Positions 43,724 through 51,609 of a DNA stretch of 64,000 nt are shown piece by piece. The position numbers and the translations under genes were made by a program. The stretch's first letter is position 1. Every line of letters starts with the position of its first letter. A model generated the notes under the pieces. That model was not told the DNA's origin. It made no database searches and worked only from the letters and a program-made list of their open reading frames with translations. Location: the NCBI RefSeq assembly GCF_036345155.1, contig NZ_CP107772.1, positions 1,860,001 through 1,924,000 of the forward strand, given 5' to 3'. This DNA comes from Streptomyces sp. NBC_00582. GTDB lineage: Bacteria > Actinomycetota > Actinomycetes > Streptomycetales > Streptomycetaceae.

Positions 43724-44809
43724 ATGACCGACCCGGCCGCGTCCCCCGACGACGTCCACGCGCTGGTCGTGGGGATCGAGACCTACGCCTTCGGGCCCCG
43801 CTGGACCCTCCCGGGCCCCTCCGACGACGCCCTGCGCTTTCGCACGTGGCTGCTCGACCGGGGCGTGCCGGACGGCAACATCCGCCTCCATCTCGCGCCG
43901 GCGCCGGGCCACGCCCCGGACCTGCCCTACCGGCCCTGCGACAGGTGGGCGCTGCGCCGCACGCTCGTACGGGAACTGCCCGCCGTCGCCTCCCGGCTGC
44001 TGTGGGTGTTCTGGGGCGGCCACGGCTACCTCGACCCGTAGGGCCGGCTGCGCCTGCTCACCGCCGACGCGTCGGAACACGACGCGCTCAACATCGACCT
44101 GGACGACGTCCTCGCCTACTACGCCGGCACCGCCGTCCCCCACCACCCGGAGCAGGCGTGGATCGTCGACGCCTGCGCGACCTTCCAGCACGAGCTGAAC
44201 CTGTCCGTGTCCCCGCCGACCGAGACCCTGCCGCAGGCCCGCCCGGCCGACCGCGCCCGCCAGGTCCATCTGCACGCGGCCCGCCGGGGACAGCGGACCC
44301 CCAACGCGCCCGTGGAACGCGCCGGCCGCTTCTCCGGCCTCGTCCTGGAACGGCTCCACCTGCGCGCCGACGCCACCACGCCCCTCGACCCCGCCTTCGT
44401 CGAGGCCGTCGAACGCGCCGCCCGCACCGCCGACGAAGGAGGCACCGCCAGCTGGACCCGGCTGCGGGACCCCGGCCACGACGTCTCCGTCGGTTCCCTG
44501 AGGGACCCCGGACGAGCCGACCGCGGCAACGGCGCGCACCGCGCGCACCGCCCCGACGACACCGGCCCCCTCACCATCGGCGCCCTCGTCGACGCGCTGT
44601 GCCAACGCCCCTGGGCGTCGGATCCCGGCGCCCGGCAGAACCTCGTGGACGCCCTGCCCCGACGGCTCGGCGAGCACGTCCCGCGGTCCCGGGCGTCCCG
44701 CGCCGACCTCGTCGGCATCGTCCTCCATCTCAGCCGCACGGAGGGCGGTCTGGAGGCTCTGTACGAGGCCATGCGGATCGTCGACGGCTCGTCGGGAGAC
44801 CTTCCGTGA
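43724..44809 (+). pseudogene. Caspase-like protease with EAD2-like tail, split by an in-frame amber codon
   Basis: One frame of 362 codons reads as a complete caspase-fold protein except for TAG at codon 106 (44039-44041). Before it: DVHALVVGIETYAFG and LLWVFWGGHGYLDP with catalytic His100. After it: GRLRLLTADAS, then QAWIVDACATFQ with catalytic Cys151. The C-terminal 75 residues (TIGALVDALCQRPWASDPGAR, LVGIVLHLSRTEGGLEALYE) look like effector-associated domain 2, matching the module on VMAP. Related proteins have an acidic residue where the stop is, so GAG to TAG is a simple explanation. It could be inactivation, an assembly error or amber readthrough. GAGGAG precedes ATG 43724, so the first part is translated. 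Family assignment is firm; status is open. Confidence 0.82.
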
Positions 44810-44901
44810 CGTGCCGTGACACCGCCTCATTTTCTGTTAACCTCACGCGTGACCTGACCGCCACGGCGGATCGGGTGCGTTCACCGCATGTGTGTGCGAT
44901 G

Positions 44902-44935
44902 CACCTCGACGCGGTCCAGGACCAGAGTCGAGGTG
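44902..44935 (+). promoter_or_regulatory. Nested hairpin covering the ribosome site of the small peptide gene
   Basis: CACCTCGAC (44902-44910) pairs perfectly with GTCGAGGTG (44927-44935). Inside, GGTCC (44913-44917) pairs with GGACC (44919-44923). The right outer arm contains the Shine-Dalgarno GAGGTGG used by GTG 44946, so folding would hide it. No U tract follows, so a terminator is less likely. Confidence 0.55.
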
Positions 44936-44945
44936 GATAACCGAA

Positions 44946-45128
44946 GTGCCCCAGTCGCCAGCGGAGTCTGCGGACCACCGGTCGTCGGATCTGCCCGACC
45001 TGGGGTCCGTGTCGCTGCACAATCTGCGCACCGTCGCCCTCCCGGCACCCGCCGAGCGGCTCCTCGACGAGGTCCGCCGCCCCCGGGCGAACGCGCTGGG
45101 CGGCTCGAACCCGGGCCGCGCCGAGTAG
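44946..45128 (+). CDS. Candidate RiPP precursor peptide for the HExxH enzyme
   Basis: A 60-residue peptide from GTG 44946, placed by GAGGTGG nine bases upstream. An Asp/Ser-rich first third (SADHRSSDLPDLGSVSL) is followed by HNLRTVALPAPAERLLDEV and a basic, Gly/Asn-rich tail ending GGSNPGRAE. Length, polarity and position 37 bases before the HExxH gene resemble precursors of the FxSxx-COOH type, but the defining C-terminal F-x-S-x-x is absent. Aspartates in the first half are possible beta-hydroxylation sites. The G/C third positions support coding. It could instead be a small immunity or regulatory protein. Confidence 0.5.
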   Translation: MPQSPAESADHRSSDLPDLGSVSLHNLRTVALPAPAERLLDEVRRPRANALGGSNPGRAE

Positions 45129-45165
45129 CGGCAGGGGCCCGAGCACCACCGGAATCGGAGCAGGC

Positions 45166-46839
45166 ATGAGTGCCGACCCGTCGTACCCCCGGCTGGCTCT
45201 GGCCGGCGAGGATCTCGCCGCTCTCGCCTCCGGCGGGGCCACCCCCACCGCGCTGACCTTCCTGGAGAAGGGCGAGCGGACCCGCCGCCTCCTGCTGCTC
45301 AAAGAGCTCCTCGACGCCCTCGACGACCGGCCCGCGCTCACCGCGCCCATCGGTCCCTGGACGGACGCCTGGACCCTCCTCGAACGGGCCGCCCGCACCG
45401 CGCCCGGCATCGCCGACGACCTCCTCACCAGTCCGCAGACCGGCACCTGGCTGGCCCACACCCTGCGCCGCCTGCACCGGGAACCACCGCGCGCACAAGA
45501 GCGGGCCGACCTGTGGACGGACCCGGGGCGGCTCTTCGCGCTGGCCGCCACCGCCGCGCTGCGCTGCGGCATCGACGCGGAGCTGCCGGTGCCCCTGCGC
45601 GCGGGCAGTCTGTCGCTCCCGGGGCTCGGGCTCGTCACGGCGCCCGGACACCATCCCGAGCACGGCGTGGGCCGACTCGCGGTCGCACAGGGCGCGTTCA
45701 CCCTGACCACCGGTCAGGGCGGCACCCCCCGCACGTCCGTGGACTCGCCGCCCGCCGCCCACTGGCGCCCCCTGCGGACGCTGCGCCCCGGCTCGGTCGC
45801 CCTGGACGACCTGGACCCGTACCGGGACCTCGACGAGCCGGTGGCCCCCCAGCCCCTGTCCGCCGAGGAAGCGGCGTGCTGGCAGAGCCTGTACGCCGAG
45901 GCGCACGCCCTCCTCACAAGGGACGCCCCGGCCGGCGGCGACGCCCGCGGCCTGCTCGTCGCCGGCACCGTCGACCCGGGCCGCATCCGTACGATCGTCC
46001 CCTGGCAGCCCACCGACCCGGGCGACCGCGACACGCACCACCCCCAGCTCTCCGCCTCCACCGGGGACGCCTACGCCTCCATGGTCATCTCCCGGCCGCC
46101 CGACGCCGTACGGCTGGCCGAGACCCTGGTCCACGAGTTCCAGCACAGCAAACTCGCCGCGCTCCTGCACCACTTCCCGCTCCTCGACGACGACCGCGGC
46201 GAGCGCTACTACGCCCCGTGGCGCAGCGACCCCCGTCATCTCACCGGCCTCCTGCACGGGGCGTACGCCTTCACGGGTGTCGCGGGCTTCTGGCGGCTGC
46301 GCATGCGCGACCCGGCGAGCGACCCTGCCACCCGGGAGTCCGCCGCGTACCACTTCGCCCTGCGCCGCCTCCAGTCCCGCCTGGTCGTCCGGACGCTGTC
46401 CCAGTCCGGGCGGCTGACCGCGCACGGGCGGGTCGTCGTCGACGGCCTCGCCGGCACCCTGGCCGGCTGGCTCCACGAGCAGGTGCCCGCCGCCCTCCTC
46501 TACCGGGCGCGCACCGCGGCCCGGCTGCACCGCACGGAATGGCGGCTGCGCAACCTGCGTCCCCCGCACTACGCCCCGGTCCCCTCGGACAGTTCCTGGC
46601 CCGACCCGCGCACCCCCGGCTTCGCCCGGGTCGCGGCGCGGCCGGAGACCGCCGACGAGTTGCTCGCCGCCGGTGACCCGGGCGCCGCCCTCCCCCTCTA
46701 TCTGCGGGCCGCCGCGGGCGACCCCGCCGCCCGGGCCGGCGCGCTGGTCTCGACCGCCCTCGCCCACCCGGGCCGCGCGGCGGCCGCTGCCCTCGCCCGC
46801 CCCGAGCGGGCGCACCTGCCCGCGCCGCGCGCGTCCTGA
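45166..46839 (+). CDS. HExxH-motif peptide-modification protein (aKG-HExxH peptide hydroxylase type)
   Basis: A 557-residue protein. The hallmark is LVHEFQHSKLAALLHHF, with HEFQH at residues 323-327; His364 in LLHGAYAFTG is a likely third metal ligand. The N terminus (RLALAGEDLAALASG) and the C-terminal LYRARTAARLHRTEWRLRN are consistent with the family first noted beside FxSxx-COOH peptides (HExxH motif-containing putative peptide modification protein). From memory, members were later described as alpha-ketoglutarate-dependent peptide beta-hydroxylases rather than proteases. Length is typical. GGAG lies upstream of ATG 45166. It follows the candidate peptide, which is its likely substrate. 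A TPR-like segment (PETADELLAAGDPGAALPLY) ends the protein. Confidence 0.8.
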   Translation: MSADPSYPRLALAGEDLAALASGGATPTALTFLEKGERTRRLLLLKELLDALDDRPALTAPIGPWTDAWTLLERAARTAPGIADDLLTSPQTGTWLAHTLRRLHREPPRAQERADLWTDPGRLFALAATAALRCGIDAELPVPLRAGSLSLPGLGLVTAPGHHPEHGVGRLAVAQGAFTLTTGQGGTPRTSVDSPPAAHWRPLRTLRPGSVALDDLDPYRDLDEPVAPQPLSAEEAACWQSLYAEAHALLTRDAPAGGDARGLLVAGTVDPGRIRTIVPWQPTDPGDRDTHHPQLSASTGDAYASMVISRPPDAVRLAETLVHEFQHSKLAALLHHFPLLDDDRGERYYAPWRSDPRHLTGLLHGAYAFTGVAGFWRLRMRDPASDPATRESAAYHFALRRLQSRLVVRTLSQSGRLTAHGRVVVDGLAGTLAGWLHEQVPAALLYRARTAARLHRTEWRLRNLRPPHYAPVPSDSSWPDPRTPGFARVAARPETADELLAAGDPGAALPLYLRAAAGDPAARAGALVSTALAHPGRAAAAALARPERAHLPAPRAS

Positions 46840-46854
46840 CCCCAGGACGGCGAA

Positions 46855-46885
46855 AAGGCCGTACCGGAGCCTCCGATACGGCCTT
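46855..46885 (-). terminator. Hairpin terminator of the tRNA-Pro gene
   Basis: AAGGCCGTACCGGAG (46855-46869) pairs with CTCCGATACGGCCTT (46871-46885) with one mismatch. Read on the minus strand the stem follows the tRNA 3' end by 20 bases and finishes with a TTTT run, so it serves the tRNA. It can also stop the opposing HExxH transcript, whose stop lies 15 bases away. Confidence 0.75.
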
Positions 46886-46904
46886 GACCTGCTGTTCGAG
46901 CAAG

Positions 46905-46978
<74 letters not shown>

Positions 46979-47072
46979 TCGCGCGTCACGAAGTTCCACG
47001 TGATCGCGCGAACAGTACTCTACCCCACCGCGGCCCCCCCTCGAAGGGCCCCCGCCACGGGACAATGGAGGA

Positions 47073-47561
47073 ATGGACCAGAGCGTGGAGCGGGACCGGG
47101 ACGAGGAGGGGCGGGCGCGCAGCGCGCGGCCCCGGGACGGGCTGGGGCGGCCGCTGCCGTACGGGGCGCAAGGAGTCGCACGGCAGCCCGAGGGGGTCGT
47201 ACGGAGCCCGGAGGAGACCGTCGCCGACGCGCAGGCCCTGCTGGACGCGGGGAAGCCGTTCCACGCGCACGAGGTCTTCGAGGACGCCTGGAAGACCGGC
47301 CCCGAGGAGGAACGCGCGCTGTGGCGCGGACTCGCCCAGCTCGCGGTGGGGCTGACCCACGCGGCCCGGGGCAACCTCACCGGCGGCCCCCGGCTGCTGC
47401 GACGCGGCGCCGGAGCCGTGGCGGAGTGGGCGGCGGGGTCGGGGCGCGCGTACGGGATGGACCTGACGGGGGTGGTCCGCTGGGCGCGGGCGCTGGCGGA
47501 CGAGGTGGAGCGGACCGGTGCCGCGGTGGACGCGGGGCGGCACGCACCGCGCCTGCGGTGA
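47073..47561 (+). CDS. DUF309-family protein
   Basis: A 162-residue protein. The central block AQALLDAGKPFHAHEVFEDAWKTGPEEERALWRGLAQLAVG is the DUF309 signature, a helical fold with conserved His-Glu and Trp residues that may bind a metal. An Arg/Gly-rich N-terminal lead of 45 residues precedes it. The ribosome site ahead of ATG 47073 is close (GGAGG one base away), so GTG 47085 may be used instead. The biological role of the family is unknown. It lies 62 bases before CobF, on the same strand. Confidence 0.75.
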   Translation: MDQSVERDRDEEGRARSARPRDGLGRPLPYGAQGVARQPEGVVRSPEETVADAQALLDAGKPFHAHEVFEDAWKTGPEEERALWRGLAQLAVGLTHAARGNLTGGPRLLRRGAGAVAEWAAGSGRAYGMDLTGVVRWARALADEVERTGAAVDAGRHAPRLR

Positions 47562-47622
47562 CACCGGGCGCGATCGGCTCCCGGGTGCTTCCCCGTCGGT
47601 GGGGTGCGGCAGACTCCGGGGT

Positions 47623-48396
47623 GTGCGAAAGATTCATGTCATCGGTATCGGCGCGGGCGACCCCGACCAGCTCACCCTGCAGGCGGTGCGGGCCCTGCGG
47701 AGCACGGACGTGTTCTTCGTCCTCGACAAGGGCGAGGTGAAGAGCGACCTGACGCGGCTGCGCCGGGACATGCTGGAGACCCATCGGCCCGAGGGCGGGT
47801 ACCGGGTGGTCGAGGCCCCCGACCCGGAGCGGGACCGCCGGGCCGGCGGGGCCGACTACTCCCCCGCGGTCGGCGACTGGCGCAGCGCCCGCGCGGACCT
47901 CTACGAGCGGCTGATCACCCGGGAGCTCGGCGAGGACGAGAGCGGCGCGTTCCTGGTGTGGGGCGACCCCGCGCTGTACGACAGCACCCTGGGCGTCCTG
48001 GAGGAGGTGCTGGCGCGGGGCACGGTGGCCTTCGAGCACGACGTCGTGCCCGGCATCAGCAGCGTCTCGGCACTGGTCGCCCGGCACCGCACGGGCCTGA
48101 ACCGGGTGGCGCGGCCGGTGCAGATCACCACCGGGCGACGGCTCGCCGAGGGCTTCCCGGAGGGCGTCGACGACGTGGTGGTGATGCTGGACGCCCACCA
48201 GACGTTCCGGCGGTACGCGGACGAGGACATCGACATCTACTGGGGCGCCTACATCGGCACCCCGGACGAGATCCTCGCCTCCGGTCCGCTCGCCGAGGCC
48301 GGCCCCCGGATCGAGCGGCTGCGGGCCGAGGCGCGCGAGCGCAAGGGCTGGATCATGGACACGTACCTGCTGCGCCGCAACCCGGGGGAGCGATAG
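47623..48396 (+). CDS. cobF: Precorrin-6A synthase (deacetylating), CobF
   Basis: A 257-residue tetrapyrrole C-methylase-fold protein from GTG 47623. KIHVIGIGAGDPDQLTLQAV is the N-terminal SAM-site motif, VWGDPALYD is the family loop, and HDVVPGISSVSALVARH the second motif. The long form with RRAGGADYSPAVGDW and the C-terminal ERKGWIMDTYLLRR matches CobF, which methylates C-1 of precorrin-5 with loss of acetate in the aerobic cobalamin pathway. No other cob gene is in the window, so it is detached from the main cluster, which I recall is common in Streptomyces. Confidence 0.87.
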   Translation: MRKIHVIGIGAGDPDQLTLQAVRALRSTDVFFVLDKGEVKSDLTRLRRDMLETHRPEGGYRVVEAPDPERDRRAGGADYSPAVGDWRSARADLYERLITRELGEDESGAFLVWGDPALYDSTLGVLEEVLARGTVAFEHDVVPGISSVSALVARHRTGLNRVARPVQITTGRRLAEGFPEGVDDVVVMLDAHQTFRRYADEDIDIYWGAYIGTPDEILASGPLAEAGPRIERLRAEARERKGWIMDTYLLRRNPGER

Positions 48397-48582
48397 CCCG
48401 GGCGTCGACCGGGTGATCGAGAGCGCCGCCGGAGCCGGCCCGTTCCAGGCGGCGGGCGGGGCGGGTAAGGCGGGCGACACCCTGGGCACCATAAAGTCCC
48501 GCTCGGCGGGTGAACTCCCGCGGCGCGGACGGACGTCCCGCGTGCGGACGGCACGACAGCAAGCCCCTCGAAAGGATCCCAC

Positions 48583-49038
48583 GTGACCACCACCGACCTC
48601 ACGGCCCTCTCCGGCCTCGAACTCCTGCGTCTCGTACGGGACGGACGGCTGGGCGACACGCCGTCCATCGGGCGGCTGCTCGGGATGCGCTTCGACGAGG
48701 TGGAGGAGGGGCGGATCGTGCTCTCGCTCGACACCCGGCCCGACTTCGCCAACCCGCTCGGCACGGTGCACGGCGGCATCGCCGCGACGATGCTGGACTC
48801 GGCGCTGGCCTGCGCGGTCCACACCACGCTGCCCGCCGGCACCGGGTACACCACGCTGGAGCTGAAGGTGAACTACATACGGGCCGCCCGCACCGACGGC
48901 CAGACCCTCACCGCCGAGGGCACCGTCATCCACGCGGGCCGCCGCACCGCCACCGCCGAGGGCAGGGTCACCGACGACCAGGGCAAACTGATCGCCCACG
49001 CGACCACCACGTGCATGATCCTCCCCCCGAACACCTGA
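48583..49038 (+). CDS. PaaI-family hotdog thioesterase
   Basis: A 151-residue single hotdog-domain protein. The signature NPLGTVHGGIAATMLDSALACAV contains the catalytic HGG and Asp, followed by TTLELKVNYIRAA and GRVTDDQGKLIAHATTTCMIL. These enzymes hydrolyse aryl- or acyl-CoA thioesters as tetramers. GTG 48583 has AAAGGA upstream. It stands alone between CobF and a HAD gene, with no pathway context. Confidence 0.88.
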   Translation: MTTTDLTALSGLELLRLVRDGRLGDTPSIGRLLGMRFDEVEEGRIVLSLDTRPDFANPLGTVHGGIAATMLDSALACAVHTTLPAGTGYTTLELKVNYIRAARTDGQTLTAEGTVIHAGRRTATAEGRVTDDQGKLIAHATTTCMILPPNT

Positions 49039-49099
49039 GCCCCGCCGGGCCCCGGCCGCGACCGGTCGCCCGGCCCGCCTCCGGCGCTATCGTCCCCGT

Positions 49100-50200
49100 A
49101 TGGATGCAGTGCACGCCGTCCTGGTCGACATCGACGGGGTTCTCACCGTCTCCTGGCAGCCGCTGCCGGGTGCGGTGGACGCGTTGGGGGCGGTCCGGGC
49201 GGCCGGGCTCGGTGTCGCCCTGGTCACCAACACCACCTCCCGCACCCGCGCCTCGATCGCCCGCACGCTCGCGGACGCCGGCTTCCCGGTGACCGCCGAC
49301 GACATCCTCACCGCCCCGGCCGTCACCGCCGCGCACCTCGCCGAGCACCACCCGGGAGCCCGGTGCGCGCTGCTGAACAGCGGGGACATCGCGGAGGACC
49401 TCGAAGGGGTCACCCTCGTCGAGGACGAGGTGGACGTGGTCGTCGTCGGCGGCGCCGGCCCCGAGTTCGGGTACGCGGCGCTGGACCGGGCCTTCGGACA
49501 CCTCCAGCGGGGCGCTCGGCTGGTGGCGATGCACCGGAACCTGTACTGGCGTACGGACGCCGGGCTGCGGCTGGACGCGGGGGCGTTCGTGACCGGCCTG
49601 GAGGCGGCCGCGCGGGTGACGGCCGAGGTCACCGGCAAGCCGTCGCCGGCGTTCTTCGCGGCGGCGCTGCGGCATCTCGGGGCGGACGCCGGGACCACCC
49701 TGATGGTGGGCGACGACATCGAGTCGGACGTCCTGGCGGCCCAGCACGCCGGGATCGGCGGAGTGCTGGTGCGGACGGGCAAGTACCTGCCGCAGACGCA
49801 CCGCGCGGCGAGCGGCACCCCCGACCACGTCGTCGACTCCTTCGCGGACCTTCCGCGGCTGCTGGGTCAGCGCAGGAGCAGTTGCAGCCCGCCCACGACC
49901 GTCGCCGCGATGACGAGCTGTTCGAACAGCCGCTGGTTGATGCGGTGCACCGCCCACTTGCCGAGCAGCGCCCCGGGGACCACGAACACGGCGAGCGCGG
50001 CGTCCAGGAGCAGCGAGGGCCCGTCGATCAGACCGAGACCGGCGCTGAAGGGCACCTTCGAGAGGTTGACGATGAGGAAGAAGAACGCGGAGGTGCCGAG
50101 GAAGCCGAGCTTGCGGAAGCCCGCCGAGAGCAGGTACATCGACATCACCGGCCCGCCCGCGTTGGCGACCATCGTGGTGAAGCCGCCGAGGACGCCGTAG
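49100..50200 (+). CDS. HAD-IIA phosphatase with a 107-residue antisense tail
   Basis: A haloacid-dehalogenase-type hydrolase. Motif I is VLVDIDGVLTVSW (Asp10, Asp12), the cap follows VTNTTSRTRASI, Lys is in EVTGKPSPAFF and motif IV is MVGDDIESDVLAAQHAG. The family domain ends about residue 255 (ADLPRLLGQ), close to the usual 255-260 total. The frame then stays open for 107 more codons over the opposite strand of the permease gene and stops at 50200. That tail has no HAD match and a shadow-like composition, so a lost stop codon or small error near 49867 is likely. The catalytic core is intact. Confidence 0.75.
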   Translation: MDAVHAVLVDIDGVLTVSWQPLPGAVDALGAVRAAGLGVALVTNTTSRTRASIARTLADAGFPVTADDILTAPAVTAAHLAEHHPGARCALLNSGDIAEDLEGVTLVEDEVDVVVVGGAGPEFGYAALDRAFGHLQRGARLVAMHRNLYWRTDAGLRLDAGAFVTGLEAAARVTAEVTGKPSPAFFAAALRHLGADAGTTLMVGDDIESDVLAAQHAGIGGVLVRTGKYLPQTHRAASGTPDHVVDSFADLPRLLGQRRSSCSPPTTVAAMTSCSNSRWLMRCTAHLPSSAPGTTNTASAASRSSEGPSIRPRPALKGTFERLTMRKKNAEVPRKPSLRKPAESRYIDITGPPALATIVVKPPRTP

Positions 50201-50640
50201 GAGCGGGCCTTGACGCGGCCCGCGCGGGTGACCACCGCGTCGGGTTCGACGGCCGCCTCGGCCGTTCGGCGGCGCCACAGGGTGACGGCCGCCATCAGCA
50301 GCAGGATCGCGCCGATCGAGGTGCGCACCGCCCCGTCGTCGGCCCACAGCAGGAAGACCGTGCCGAGGACCACACCGGCCGCGACCGCCGGGAACAGCCG
50401 CCACAGCGTGGGCCAGTGGGCGTGCCGCCGGTAGGTGAGGACGGCCAGCACGTCCCCCGCGATCAGCAGCGGCAGCAGGACACCGGTCGAGGCGCGGGCC
50501 GGCAGGACCGCCGCGAAGATCGCCAGGCTGACCGTGTTGGCGCCGCTGACCGCCGTCTTGGAGAAGCCGACCAGCAGGGCCGCGAGGGCGAGGGCGGCGA
50601 ACTCCCAGCCGGTGATGTGCCACAGGTTCATCGTGTTCAT
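49867..50640 (-). CDS. TauE/SafE-family sulfite/anion exporter
   Basis: A 257-residue membrane protein with about eight segments. The N-terminal half has the DUF81/TauE signature LVGFSKTAVSGANTVSLAIF, and the second half repeats the pattern as LGGFTTMVANAGGPVMSMYLL. These proteins export sulfite, sulfoacetate or related anions. ATG 50640 leads an AT-rich promoter gap. The 3' 334 bases are overlapped by the tail of the HAD frame. Real-gene evidence is much stronger for this strand. Confidence 0.87.
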   Translation of the reverse strand: MNTMNLWHITGWEFAALALAALLVGFSKTAVSGANTVSLAIFAAVLPARASTGVLLPLLIAGDVLAVLTYRRHAHWPTLWRLFPAVAAGVVLGTVFLLWADDGAVRTSIGAILLLMAAVTLWRRRTAEAAVEPDAVVTRAGRVKARSYGVLGGFTTMVANAGGPVMSMYLLSAGFRKLGFLGTSAFFFLIVNLSKVPFSAGLGLIDGPSLLLDAALAVFVVPGALLGKWAVHRINQRLFEQLVIAATVVGGLQLLLR

Positions 50641-50784
50641 GCGGAGACCGATGCTATGCGCACGTATGCGACGGCATAAGAACCGTCTCGCCTGATGACC
50701 AGGTACAGCGCGCGCCCCACCCGTACCCGCGCCCCCGCCTGAGAGGATCCCGGGAGACCGTCACCCGACCCCCTTGGAGGAGCC

Positions 50785-51609
50785 ATGGCCGAGCACGTCC
50801 TCGCCGGCACACGGGGCACGATCACCGCGCACGAGTGGCGCAACCCGACGGCCCGCTACCTCGCCCTCGTCGTGCACGGCTACGGCGAGCACGCCGGCCG
50901 CTACGAGGGCCTCGCCGGCGTCCTCACCGCGCACGGAGCGGCCGTGTTCGCGCCCGACCACATGGGGCACGGCCGGTCGGACGGCGAGCGGGTGCGGATC
51001 GAGGACTTCGAGGACGTGGTCACCGATGTGCGGACGGTCGCGGACCTCGCCCGCCGCACCCACCCGGACCTGCCGCTGGTCGTGATCGGGCACTCCATGG
51101 GCGGTCTGATCGCCGCCCGCTACGCCCAGCGGTACGGCGACGGGCTCACCGCGCTCGTGCTGTCCGGGCCGGTCATCGGCGCCTGGGACCTCCCCGGACG
51201 GCTGCTGGCGCACGAGGAGATCCCCGACGTCCCGATCAGCCCCGCCGCGCTCTCCCGTGACCCGGCGGTCGGCGTGGCGTACGCGGCGGATCCCCTGGTC
51301 TGGCACGGGCCGATGAAACGGCCGACGCTCGAGGCGTTCGTACGGACCCTGCGGACCGTCGCCGAGGACGGCCCCGTCGGCCCGCTCCCGATGCTGTGGC
51401 TGCACGGCGACGACGACCGGCTGGTCCCACTGCCCGGCAGCCGCACCGGAGTCGAGCGGCTCGGCGGGGGCGGACTGACCGAGCGGATCTACGCGGGGGC
51501 CCGGCACGAGGTGTTCCACGAGACGAACCGGACGGAGGTTTTCGCCGACCTGACCGGCTTCCTGGACGGGGTGCTCGACCACGGCGAGGCGCCCCTGCCC
51601 GCCTACTGA
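50785..51609 (+). CDS. Monoacylglycerol-lipase-like alpha/beta hydrolase
   Basis: A 274-residue serine hydrolase. The N-terminal block ALVVHGYGEHAGRYEGLA and the turn PDHMGHGRSDGER are typical of monoacylglycerol lipases and lysophospholipases. The nucleophile is in VIGHSMGGLIAARYA, the acid in LHGDDDRLVP and the histidine in GARHEVFHETN. TTGGAGGAGCC precedes the ATG. Cytoplasmic by lack of signal. The end overlaps the M20 gene on the other strand by 7 bases. Confidence 0.87.
   Translation: MAEHVLAGTRGTITAHEWRNPTARYLALVVHGYGEHAGRYEGLAGVLTAHGAAVFAPDHMGHGRSDGERVRIEDFEDVVTDVRTVADLARRTHPDLPLVVIGHSMGGLIAARYAQRYGDGLTALVLSGPVIGAWDLPGRLLAHEEIPDVPISPAALSRDPAVGVAYAADPLVWHGPMKRPTLEAFVRTLRTVAEDGPVGPLPMLWLHGDDDRLVPLPGSRTGVERLGGGGLTERIYAGARHEVFHETNRTEVFADLTGFLDGVLDHGEAPLPAY

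Noticed and set aside
44892..44945. Longer start for the small peptide at GTG 44892
   Set aside because: No ribosome site, and it would place the hairpin inside the coding region; GTG 44946 has GAGGTGG.
35105..46839. FxSxx-COOH radical SAM (FxsB) gene
   Set aside because: Searched the cassette for CxxxCxxC radical SAM and SPASM motifs and found none.
47562..47700. Cobalamin riboswitch ahead of cobF
   Set aside because: The gap before cobF is about 60 bases, too short, and no B12-box sequence was seen.
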